Positions 39,778-48,250 of a stretch of DNA of 64,000 nucleotides are shown here, piece by piece. The position numbers were made by a program, and so were the translations under genes. The stretch spans positions 1-64,000 of the forward strand of contig CANRFZ010000012.1 in NCBI GenBank assembly GCA_947630025.1. Direction: 5' to 3'. The notes under the pieces are model-generated. The model was not told the DNA's origin. It made no database searches and worked only from the letters and a program-made list of their open reading frames with translations. The first letter of the stretch is position 1, and every line of letters starts with the position of its first letter. The DNA comes from an uncultured Lachnospiraceae bacterium (GTDB lineage: Bacteria > Bacillota > Clostridia > Lachnospirales > Lachnospiraceae).

Positions 39778-40894
39778 ACTGGAACGCGACGGAAGCGGTG
39801 TGGCCGTCTTCTTTGACAATGCGGTGGCGGAAGATAGCCGCTTCTTGGACAGGTCGGTGCGGAAACCAACGGCGGAGAACACTGCGGGTTATTTTATCTA
39901 TATCGCCTGCAAGTCTCATGTATACAGGGCGATCGCCGACCAGCTGGAATCTTACGGACGGCGGGAGATGACGGATTATATCTGGTACGGCCTGTACCGG
40001 AAGAAAATTGTGCTCCTGCACGGCAACTGCCATATGACTCTCCTGAGGAAGTTATTGTTATCAACAAAAGATTTCGTGGGGGGGGGCTACGGCCTTTATC
40101 CCAATCCGATGATCTATGAAAATAGCAGGGGTTATATTGACGACAATGTGCTGCAGGCGTGCGACGTCCTGATCCAGCAGGATATCCGCAGGGACAATGC
40201 GTGCGGATACCGGCTGAGCGCGGAATATCTGTCGGAGCGGGCGAATCCCGATGCGCTGCAGATTACGATACCGAATCTGCACCCGAATCTCGGCGGGATG
40301 TTCTTTCCGTTACACGCAGGCAATCCGGACAATGCCCATCTGCGGAAAAACAGAGTCAACAAAAACGGAATGTTTCCCCGGTCGATCACGGCAATCGACG
40401 ATATGCTGGCACAGGGCATGACGGAACAGGATATCGTCGAGCGGCTGAACGACAGTGAACTGCTGCCGGAGGAGCAGATTATCCGGCAGTTTCAGGAAGG
40501 TATCGACAAGATCAGGCAGCGGGAGCAGAAATGCGACGTCAAGACAGCCGATTTTATCCTGCGGCACTACCGGGAGCGGCAGATGTTTTATGACGGCGGC
40601 CATCCCGCCAACTGCGTGATCAAAGAAATGTGGCGGCAGATCTGCCAACTCATGGGCATCCGGGCGGAACTTTCAGCCCCGGTAGACATGGAGCTTGACT
40701 CTTATGAGGAACCGATTCTGCCCTGCGTCAAAAAGGCGCTGGGCCTGCAGTACGGCGCAGGTTATATCAGGCGCTGGGAAGATACGTGCTACAGTCTGGA
40801 CCAGCCTATGGATCTGGCGGAGTATGTCCGGGAATATCTGTGGTGGAAGAAGAAAACGATAGCCGAAAGGCAGTGGAAAGGAGAGCAGCTATGA
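39719..40894 (+). CDS. WcbI-like putative polysaccharide acetyltransferase with N-terminal Rossmann-like module
   Basis: IAVWGTDREAAEIYYKLERDGSGVAVFFDN...KIVLLHGNCHMTLLRKLLLSTKDFVGGGYGLYPN; in-frame G9 tract 40078-40086. Confidence 0.72.
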   Translation: MAEQIAVWGTDREAAEIYYKLERDGSGVAVFFDNAVAEDSRFLDRSVRKPTAENTAGYFIYIACKSHVYRAIADQLESYGRREMTDYIWYGLYRKKIVLLHGNCHMTLLRKLLLSTKDFVGGGYGLYPNPMIYENSRGYIDDNVLQACDVLIQQDIRRDNACGYRLSAEYLSERANPDALQITIPNLHPNLGGMFFPLHAGNPDNAHLRKNRVNKNGMFPRSITAIDDMLAQGMTEQDIVERLNDSELLPEEQIIRQFQEGIDKIRQREQKCDVKTADFILRHYRERQMFYDGGHPANCVIKEMWRQICQLMGIRAELSAPVDMELDSYEEPILPCVKKALGLQYGAGYIRRWEDTCYSLDQPMDLAEYVREYLWWKKKTIAERQWKGEQL

Positions 40895-41379
40895 AAAAAG
40901 GAACAACGGCAGTCGTCTCAGCGCTCTTGGGCGCAGCGGCGGGAGCGGCGGCAGGAGGTATGGCGGGAGCGACCTCCGGCGCCAAAGAGACAAGAACAAA
41001 GAGCGAGGCGCTCAGGAAGATGCAGGTATTGTATCTGGCGTTTGACCGCTGGATGCAGATCCGTCAGGACGGAAGGACGTTAGCAGAGTATTTTGAAAAG
41101 CAGAACTATAAGACGGTAGCCATATACGGCATGAAAGAGCTGGGCGAGCGGCTTGTGGACGAACTGAAAAATACGGATATCTCGGTGCGGTATGCCATCG
41201 ACAGGAACGCGGACTCACTCTATGCGGATGTAGATCTCTATACGCCGGATGATGAGCTGGAGCCGGTGGACGTCGTCGTAGTGACCGCCATCTATTATTT
41301 TGATGAGATCGAAGAAGCGATGCGGGATAAGGTGGACTGCCCGATTATTTCGCTGGAAGACATCTTATATGAGATGTAA
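40891..41379 (+). CDS. stand-alone Rossmann-like module protein
   Basis: YKTVAIYGMKELGERLVDELKNTDISVRYAIDRNADSLYADVDLYTPDDELEPVDVVVVTAIYYFDEIEEAMRDKVDCPIISLEDILYEM. Confidence 0.75.
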   Translation: MKKGTTAVVSALLGAAAGAAAGGMAGATSGAKETRTKSEALRKMQVLYLAFDRWMQIRQDGRTLAEYFEKQNYKTVAIYGMKELGERLVDELKNTDISVRYAIDRNADSLYADVDLYTPDDELEPVDVVVVTAIYYFDEIEEAMRDKVDCPIISLEDILYEM

Positions 41380-41455
41380 CTTTGTGCCGGCGCAGCGCGG
41401 CGTAGAATAGCCGCCGGACGACGCTTGGCAGTAAAACGGTAAAGGGTTATCGCGT

Positions 41456-41878
41456 ATGGAGAAGGAAACGTTGTTTCAGGTCGATGAGCAGGCGGAAAAG
41501 AAAGATCTGGAAAAGTATGCCAATTTTACCTTTCTTTTTGATATCTGGATGAGAGATATGGAGGACGGAAAGCAGGCGGCGTCTTTTTTCCGGGAGAGAG
41601 GTTATAAAACCGCGGCGGTTTACGGAATGGGCCTGATCGGGAAACATCTGCTCCGGCAGCTGGAACATACCGGCGTGGAAGTGCTCTACACGATCGAGCA
41701 GGGCAGAATCAGCTACCGCGGCGGCAGCTATGAATTGGAACAGATCAAAACGGCGGCGCCGCAGCCGGATGTCATCGTCGTGACGCCGCTGCTGGAATAT
41801 GAGAGCATCCGGGATTCTCTGGAGAAGCTGACGGACTGTGCAATCGTTTCCGCTGAAGAAGTCATTCTGAGCATATAG
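41456..41878 (+). CDS. stand-alone Rossmann-like module protein, paralogue of 40891
   Basis: YKTAAVYGMGLIGKHLLRQLEHTGVEVLYTIEQGRISYRGGSYELEQIKTAAPQPDVIVVTPLLEYESIRDSLEKLTDCAIVSAEEVILSI. Confidence 0.75.
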   Translation: MEKETLFQVDEQAEKKDLEKYANFTFLFDIWMRDMEDGKQAASFFRERGYKTAAVYGMGLIGKHLLRQLEHTGVEVLYTIEQGRISYRGGSYELEQIKTAAPQPDVIVVTPLLEYESIRDSLEKLTDCAIVSAEEVILSI

Positions 41879-41888
41879 AGGACAGAAT

Positions 41889-43052
41889 ATGCACGTAGTA
41901 TATGTGACAACGGATTTTGTCGATAATGCGGGGCCGACAACGGGCCTGCCCAAATATCTGCTGCGGGTAGGACTCACGCTGCTGAAATGGGGGCATGAGG
42001 TGTCCGTCGTGACCTGTTCCAACCGGACGGTGGCTTATTCTTTCTATGGCATCGATGTGTACCGCGTCAGAAGGCCGCAGATCGTCAAGTACGGCAGCCA
42101 AGTGAAAGATACCTATGCCGCGTGCCAGCGGGACGGACATATTCTGAACTGCGCTTTACATGAGCTCGCCCGTAAAAAGAAGATCGATATCATACAGTAT
42201 GCGAGCTTGTTCGGCACCGCCCACTGCCATGATCTGCCGGTTCCGGCAGTCATGCGGTTATCGTCGTATGCGTGTATGTGGCCTGTCCGGGGGCGGGAAA
42301 CGGCGCAGAATACATTTGCCGAAATGGAAAGACTGGCATCCGAAAAATGCGATGCGGTATTCGGGCCGTCGTATGTGGTGGCCGACAGATTCCGGAGAGA
42401 CATCCACAGGCCCGTGGACGTGATCGAAACGCCGTTCGTGATGGAAAGCGGAGCGGACGACGATACATTGTATCGCGCCTTGTTATATGGGAAAAGATAC
42501 GTCTTTTTTTACGGAACTTTGGTGGAATATAAAGGGCTCGGCGTCATCGCACAGACCGTTTACGACCTGCTTTGCCGGGACAGAAGCCTGTTTTTTGTCC
42601 TGATCGGCGATGGAGATACCGGTCTGGTTGATGCGGTCAGAGCCGCGGCAAAAGAGTTTTCCGACCGGGTGATTTACCATCATGCCGTGGGATTTCCGCA
42701 GTTAAAACCTATCATCAGAAATGCGCAGGCGGTGGTACTGCCGTCGCTGATGGAAAATTTCGCAAATGCCTGCGTCGAATCCATGGCGCTGGGACAGATC
42801 GTGATAGGAACGGAAGGCGTCAGTTTTGAACAACTGATTACGGACGGTGTGAGCGGCTTCCTGTGCAGGCCCGGCGACGCGGGATCGCTGCTTCATGCCA
42901 TACGCAGGGCATTGGAACTGCCGGAGGAGCAGAAAGCCGCCATCAGAGAGAAAGCGCGGGAGCGCACAGAACTGCTTGCGCCTGAGCGTGTGGTTCGTCA
43001 GCTGGAAGCGTACTATGAGCAGATCATCAGACAGAAGCGTTCGGAGGTGTAA
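41889..43052 (+). CDS. GT4 glycosyltransferase
   Basis: MHVVYVTTDFVDNAGPTTGLPKYLLRVGLTLLKWGHEVSVVT...VVLPSLMENFANACVESMALGQIVIGTEGVSFEQLI. Confidence 0.88.
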   Translation: MHVVYVTTDFVDNAGPTTGLPKYLLRVGLTLLKWGHEVSVVTCSNRTVAYSFYGIDVYRVRRPQIVKYGSQVKDTYAACQRDGHILNCALHELARKKKIDIIQYASLFGTAHCHDLPVPAVMRLSSYACMWPVRGRETAQNTFAEMERLASEKCDAVFGPSYVVADRFRRDIHRPVDVIETPFVMESGADDDTLYRALLYGKRYVFFYGTLVEYKGLGVIAQTVYDLLCRDRSLFFVLIGDGDTGLVDAVRAAAKEFSDRVIYHHAVGFPQLKPIIRNAQAVVLPSLMENFANACVESMALGQIVIGTEGVSFEQLITDGVSGFLCRPGDAGSLLHAIRRALELPEEQKAAIREKARERTELLAPERVVRQLEAYYEQIIRQKRSEV

Positions 43053-43054
43053 TT

Positions 43055-44275
43055 GTGGAGAAAGAGCCGCTTGTTTCCGTTATCATTCCGATGTATAACA
43101 GGGCCGGAACGATCAGAAGGGCGATCGACAGTGTTCTCCGGCAGACTTATCGGAATATCGAGCTTATTGTCATAGATGATGCGTCCACGGACAACTCTGT
43201 GCAGATCGTGCAGGAATATGCAGAGAGCAGGCTCCGTCTGATCATCCTGCCGCGGAATGCGGGTGCGGCGCGGGCGAGGAATGCCGGGATGAAGGCGGCC
43301 CAAGGGGAATATATCGCGTTTCAGGACAGCGACGACGAGTGGCTTCCCGACAAGATCCGCATCCAGATGGAGTATATGCTACGGGAGGGCTTTTTGGTTT
43401 CGTTCTGCCCCTATCTTCTCGTGCTGGACGACGCCACCGTCCGGATATGGCCGGCGGAGAACGTGATACGGCTGATCAAGGAGCGGGGCGCGGGTGTGGT
43501 TCTGCCAAATCAAAATGTCATCGGAACTCCTACGCTGGTCATGCACCGGGAGGTTATGGACAGAATCGGCTATTTTGACGAAGACTTTTCCAGCATAGAA
43601 GATTATGACTATGCGATCCGCATCGCCAAGGAATACAAGGTGGGCTTTTGGGAAGAGCCCCTGATGAAAGCCTACAGGCAGGAAGTGAGTCTGACCACCG
43701 ATCAAAAGACCTACAGGGAGAGCGCCCAAAAGCTGATTGTCAAACATAGCGATTATATGGATGCGGAGGACAGAATCAGGGGAACGCAGCTTTTCCACAC
43801 GATGCGGTATGAGGAGGAATTTGAGCCGGAATACCGCGGGTTCCGCGAGGCGTACAGTAAAGGGGATGCGGACAGGCAGCGGTATTTTGATGAAGTTCTC
43901 CTGAAAAATCTGGCGAAAGCGTATATCAGACTAAAAAGAGTCACGGCCTATCAGAGGGCCGTCAGGCTGCGGAATCTGCGCACCGGGCAGTTTGCCATAT
44001 ACGGAACCGGCAAAATCGGCAGAGAGATTTACGGCAGATTAAAGCAGCGCCGTCTGCTGCCGCGGTTCTTTCTGGTGAGCAGCTATGGCGGCGGTACGGA
44101 GCGCATTTTAGACGGAATCCCGGTACGGGAGCTTGCGGAGATCGCGGATCGGGGAACGGAGATTATCGTGGCGGTGTCTCTGGAAACGCAGGAGGCGATC
44201 CTGCGAAATCTCCGCCAAGGAGGATTTGAAAACTACTTTATTCTGGATGATCCGGAGGAGCTGGACAAGTATTGA
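43055..44275 (+). CDS. GT2 glycosyltransferase with C-terminal Rossmann-like module
   Basis: PLVSVIIPMYNRAGTIRRAIDSVLRQTYRNIELIVIDDASTDNS...GQFAIYGTGKIGREIYGRLKQRRLLPRFFLVSSYGGG; GTG start. Confidence 0.9.
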   Translation: MEKEPLVSVIIPMYNRAGTIRRAIDSVLRQTYRNIELIVIDDASTDNSVQIVQEYAESRLRLIILPRNAGAARARNAGMKAAQGEYIAFQDSDDEWLPDKIRIQMEYMLREGFLVSFCPYLLVLDDATVRIWPAENVIRLIKERGAGVVLPNQNVIGTPTLVMHREVMDRIGYFDEDFSSIEDYDYAIRIAKEYKVGFWEEPLMKAYRQEVSLTTDQKTYRESAQKLIVKHSDYMDAEDRIRGTQLFHTMRYEEEFEPEYRGFREAYSKGDADRQRYFDEVLLKNLAKAYIRLKRVTAYQRAVRLRNLRTGQFAIYGTGKIGREIYGRLKQRRLLPRFFLVSSYGGGTERILDGIPVRELAEIADRGTEIIVAVSLETQEAILRNLRQGGFENYFILDDPEELDKY

Positions 44276-44278
44276 AGC

Positions 44279-45013
44279 ATGACAGAGAAAGGCAGTCACA
44301 TGAATATCGCTATGATTATCGCGGGCGGTGCGGGCAGCAGGATGCACCAGGATATCCCCAAACAGTTTTTGACCGTAAATGAAAAACCGGTCATTGTCTA
44401 TACGCTGGAGGTTTTTCAGAAACACCCGGCGGTGGACGAGATTATTGTCGTCTGCATCGAGGGGTGGGAACAGATCTTGTGGGCCTATATCCGGCAGTTT
44501 AATCTCTCTAAGGTGACTGCGGTGGTTCCCGGCGGCGACTGCGGACAGGCGTCGATCTACAACGGGCTTGCGGCGCTGGAGCCGAACCATGAGGCGGAGG
44601 ACATTGTCCTGATCCATGACGCGATCCGTCCGATGGTCTCCGAGGAGATTATCTCCGACTGCATCAATACCACGATCGAGCATGGGTGCGCGGTGGCGTG
44701 CATCCCCTGTGCGGAGGCGATGCTGGTGACGGAAGATCAGGAGAGTTCCGGGCGTATTTTTACACGGGAAAATCTTAAGAGAACCCAGACGCCGCAGGGA
44801 TTCAAAATCGGGCAGCTTCTGGAAGTGCACAGGAGGGCCAGACAGCAGGGAATCGTCAATTCGGTGGCGTCCTGCACCCTGATGGTGGAGATGGGCGAAA
44901 AGGTTTATTTTTCCAAGGGTTCGGAAAAAAACCTGAAGCTGACCACCGTGGAGGACATCGATATTTTTAAGGCGCTGCTGCTCGCCAAGCGCGCCGAATG
45001 GCTGAAGGAATAG
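44279..45013 (+). CDS. IspD/TarI-family cytidylyltransferase
   Basis: MNIAMIIAGGAGSRMHQDIPKQFLTVNEKPVIVYTLEVFQKHPAVDEIIVVC...VLIHDAIRPMVS. Confidence 0.88.
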   Translation: MTEKGSHMNIAMIIAGGAGSRMHQDIPKQFLTVNEKPVIVYTLEVFQKHPAVDEIIVVCIEGWEQILWAYIRQFNLSKVTAVVPGGDCGQASIYNGLAALEPNHEAEDIVLIHDAIRPMVSEEIISDCINTTIEHGCAVACIPCAEAMLVTEDQESSGRIFTRENLKRTQTPQGFKIGQLLEVHRRARQQGIVNSVASCTLMVEMGEKVYFSKGSEKNLKLTTVEDIDIFKALLLAKRAEWLKE

Positions 45014-45019
45014 CGGCAT

Positions 45020-46048
45020 ATGGAATACATGGAGAACAAACTGTACGCCGCCGATATTGCGACTGCGGCGGAACAGACGCGGCATATGGAATATTTTGCC
45101 GGCAGGCGGATATGGATTCTGGGCGCGTCCGGGCTGATCGGTTCTTTCCTCACGGACTGTCTGTTGTATGCGGACCGCGTCGGAGGGCTGGATCTGCATA
45201 TCTGTGCGGTGGGAAGGAGCAGGGAGCGTCTGGAGAGACGTTTCGGGCCGGAGACGGCGCGCCTGCGCTATGTGGAGCAGGATGTCAGCACATGGGAGAC
45301 GGATGCGCGCGCCGACGTCATCATCCACGGCGCGGGTTACGCCTATCCGACGGCGTTCCGCATAAGGCCCGTGGAGACGATGCTGGCGAATATACGCGGC
45401 CTGCAGAATGTGATGGAGACAGCCGGACGTAACGAGGGATGCCGCGTCGTGTATCTCTCCTCCGGGGAAGCGCAGGAACAGATCGACCATCTGACGGTGA
45501 GAGCCTGCTACCCGATGGGCAAAAAAGCTGCGGAAACGCTCTGTATGGCCTACGGGCAGGAGTATGGCACGGATGTTGTCATAGTGCGGCCCTGCCATAC
45601 GTTCGGCCCCAACGTGACAGACCGGGATAACCGGGCTGCGGCGCAGTTTATCGCGAAGGCTGCCGCCGGCGAGGATATCGTACTCCATAGCGCCGGGGAG
45701 CAGAGACGTTCCTATGCGTATGTGGCGGACTGCGTTTCGGGGATTCTGACGGCAGCCGCGTGCGGGCAGGCGGGACAGCTATACGGAGCCGCCTCGGACG
45801 AAGTCTGCTCGATCCGGCAGTTCGCAGGAATGTGCGCGGAGGCGGCGGGCGGACAGGTGGTTTTTCGGGATGCGGATGAGACGGAACGGGCGGAGGCATC
45901 CCCGATCCGGGAGCAGATCATCGACAATACGGAACTGAAGCGGCTGGGCTGGCGTCCCGTCTTCTCCCTGCGCAGCGGGATTGCACATTCCATAGCGGTT
46001 CGGAGAGGGATGCAGGGCGGTATGGGAAGCGAAAACGCGCGGGAGTAA
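45020..46048 (+). CDS. NAD-dependent epimerase/dehydratase
   Basis: RRIWILGASGLIGSFLTDCLL...VVYLSSGEAQEQID...CYPMGKKAAETLCMAYGQEYGTDVVIVRPCHTFGP. Confidence 0.88.
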   Translation: MEYMENKLYAADIATAAEQTRHMEYFAGRRIWILGASGLIGSFLTDCLLYADRVGGLDLHICAVGRSRERLERRFGPETARLRYVEQDVSTWETDARADVIIHGAGYAYPTAFRIRPVETMLANIRGLQNVMETAGRNEGCRVVYLSSGEAQEQIDHLTVRACYPMGKKAAETLCMAYGQEYGTDVVIVRPCHTFGPNVTDRDNRAAAQFIAKAAAGEDIVLHSAGEQRRSYAYVADCVSGILTAAACGQAGQLYGAASDEVCSIRQFAGMCAEAAGGQVVFRDADETERAEASPIREQIIDNTELKRLGWRPVFSLRSGIAHSIAVRRGMQGGMGSENARE

Positions 46049-46054
46049 GAGGCG

Positions 46055-47266
46055 ATGGGGAAATTTTACATCAAGAGCATGATCGGCGAGGTCGCGTCGG
46101 GAATCAGTCGGCTGATCGAACAGAATGTCATCCGACATGACAGGCGTGTCATCCTGTACGGACTGGACAGATATGCGTTCGCGATGCGCACGATTCTGGC
46201 CAATCTGGGGTTTCACAATGTGGAGTGCTATCTGTCCGACGACGAGGCGGCGGTCATCGCCGTGCAGCGGGATATCGAGAATTTCAGGTGCCGGTTTCTC
46301 AACACGTCGCAGGAACTGATCCGGGCGGCTATGGTAACGGAGCGTTTGTGCCCGTTTGACGATGGGGCGCTGATCCTCATAGCGTCGGCGGATTACGGAC
46401 AAATCCGGGAGCGGCTGGAAAAGCTGGGATACCGTGAGGAGATCCATTTTTACAAAGTCTGTGATTTCGCAGATCCTGAGCTTCGGGCGATGACTGCGGG
46501 CGCGGCGGAGATGACGCTTCGCGAGATACAGGATATCCTCAAGGGGATATTGGCCTATGTGGACGGCCTGTGCGCGCAGCATCATCTGCGGTACTGGGTC
46601 TGCGGCGGCACGTTATTGGGAACGGCCCGCCACCGGGGATTTATTCCATGGGATGACGACGCGGATATCTTTATGCCGTGGCAGGATTATCTGCGGTTCT
46701 TCGCACTTTTCCAAGAGACGGAGCGCTTCACGGCGCTGGGGATGGGAACCGGGGAGGTCAACGACTTCTGCGATCCTTTTGCCAAGATCGCGGATAAGAG
46801 GACGCTGCTCATAGAGGATATCGGCACCGTCAAAAAAATAAATCCGCTGGCGCTGGATGTGTTCCCGCTGGTGGGGATGCCCGCCGACGCCGAACAGAGG
46901 AAGTTGTTCTTTGCGCAGTATCAGGAGCTGAACCGGTCGATCTGGCAGGATTTTTATGCCAATAATGGTGATCCGTCGGTGTTTGCCGGATGGTACCGGA
47001 AACAGAGGGAGTATCTGGGCCAGTATGATTTTGATGCGTCGGAATGGGTGGGCGTGCTGGGTACGGCATACGGAGAGCGGGATTGTACCGGACGCGGCGT
47101 ATATGACACCACTGTCAGAATGCCGTTTGAAGATATCGAAGTGAATGTTCCCGCGGGATACCGGGAGTATCTTGACAACCTGTACGGCAGAGACTGGATG
47201 AGTCTTCCGGAGGAAAGCAAAAGACATTCTCATCACAATGTGGTTTCTTTCTGGCGTCCTGTATAA
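46055..47266 (+). CDS. LicD-family phosphotransferase with N-terminal Rossmann-like module
   Basis: VILYGLDRYAFAMRTILANLGFHNVECYLSDDEA...AQHHLRYWVCGGTLLGTARHRGFIPWDDDADIFMPWQDYLRF. Confidence 0.88.
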   Translation: MGKFYIKSMIGEVASGISRLIEQNVIRHDRRVILYGLDRYAFAMRTILANLGFHNVECYLSDDEAAVIAVQRDIENFRCRFLNTSQELIRAAMVTERLCPFDDGALILIASADYGQIRERLEKLGYREEIHFYKVCDFADPELRAMTAGAAEMTLREIQDILKGILAYVDGLCAQHHLRYWVCGGTLLGTARHRGFIPWDDDADIFMPWQDYLRFFALFQETERFTALGMGTGEVNDFCDPFAKIADKRTLLIEDIGTVKKINPLALDVFPLVGMPADAEQRKLFFAQYQELNRSIWQDFYANNGDPSVFAGWYRKQREYLGQYDFDASEWVGVLGTAYGERDCTGRGVYDTTVRMPFEDIEVNVPAGYREYLDNLYGRDWMSLPEESKRHSHHNVVSFWRPV

Positions 47267-47295
47267 GATTGTGGATGAAGTTAAGGTTGTGCGGC

Positions 47296-47425
47296 TGGTA
47301 TCAAAGGGGCTGCCGCTAAGCGGCATAGACATCTTGCACAAGAAATCAGCATGGCAAGCTAGCTTGCCAGATGATTTTTGTGCAAGATACACGCATCACT
47401 CCGTGATGCGTGCCCTTTGATACCA
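47296..47425. repeat. cloverleaf-like structured element (outer stem plus three internal hairpins)
   Basis: TGGTATCAAAGGGGC / GCCCTTTGATACCA outer arms; TGCCGC-TAA-GCGGCA; TCTTGCACAA...GGCAAGCTAGCTTGCC...TTGTGCAAGA; ACGCATCAC-TCC-GTGATGCGT. Confidence 0.9.
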
Positions 47426-47545
47426 GTATCCAGTATCCAGTATCCACCGGAAACCCCGGCGGACACACATTTTCGTCATTGTCTGTACAGAGAACATCAC
47501 AGGCAGTCCTGTAAAATACAAATGTTCTCAGAATGGGGATCGATT

Positions 47546-48208
47546 ATGGAATTTGAATTGATGGCGTCCATGATGTGCGCCGATTATGGAAATCTGGAAA
47601 GGGAAGTCAGAAATCTGGAAAAGGGAGGCATAGACTCTTTTCACATCGATATTATGGACGGGCGCTACGTACCGAACTATGCGATGTCGCTCAACGATAT
47701 GCGCTATATAGCAAGCGCCACGGACAGGCCGCTGGACGTGCACCTGATGGTGGAACATCCCAACAACACGATAGCGTTATTTCTGGAAAATCTGCGCAGC
47801 GGTGACACGGTATACATCCATCCGGAGGCAGAATACCATCCGTCCACTACGCTGCAGAAAATCATCAACGCGGGCATGGTGCCGGGGATCGCGATCAATC
47901 CGGGCACCAGCATAGAGACCATTATGGAGATGCTCCAGATCGTCAGAAAGGTGCTGGTCATGTCTGTCAATCCGGGAAATGCAGGCCAGATGTATCTGCC
48001 GTATGTGGGCAATAAAATTCTGAAACTCCTCGCCATGAAGGAAGAAATGGGCTTCGAGATTTATTGGGACGGCGCCTGCGGCGCGGACAAGATCCAAGCC
48101 TATGCGCCCAAGGGCGTAAAGGGGTTTGTGCTGGGCACGACGCTTCTGTTCGGCAAGAAAGAGCCGTATGAAGTGACGTTAAAGAACATACGGAACATGA
48201 AATTTTAA
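47546..48208 (+). CDS. ribulose-phosphate 3-epimerase family protein
   Basis: LMASMMCADYGNLEREVRNLEKGGIDSFHIDIMDGRYVPNYAMS...LDVHLMVEHP...VLVMSVNPGNAGQMYLP. Confidence 0.87.
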   Translation: MEFELMASMMCADYGNLEREVRNLEKGGIDSFHIDIMDGRYVPNYAMSLNDMRYIASATDRPLDVHLMVEHPNNTIALFLENLRSGDTVYIHPEAEYHPSTTLQKIINAGMVPGIAINPGTSIETIMEMLQIVRKVLVMSVNPGNAGQMYLPYVGNKILKLLAMKEEMGFEIYWDGACGADKIQAYAPKGVKGFVLGTTLLFGKKEPYEVTLKNIRNMKF

Positions 48209-48250
48209 CCGCGGATGCGGTGAGGCGGATATGCCGGAAAGTCGGTCAAT

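Noticed and set aside
44108-45688. 526-aa ORF on the minus strand
   Set aside because: Shadow ORF opposite cytidylyltransferase and epimerase genes with clear motifs on the plus strand
47424-47446. CAGTATC x3 short tandem repeat
   Set aside because: Only three 7-bp copies adjacent to the cloverleaf; too short to interpret separately
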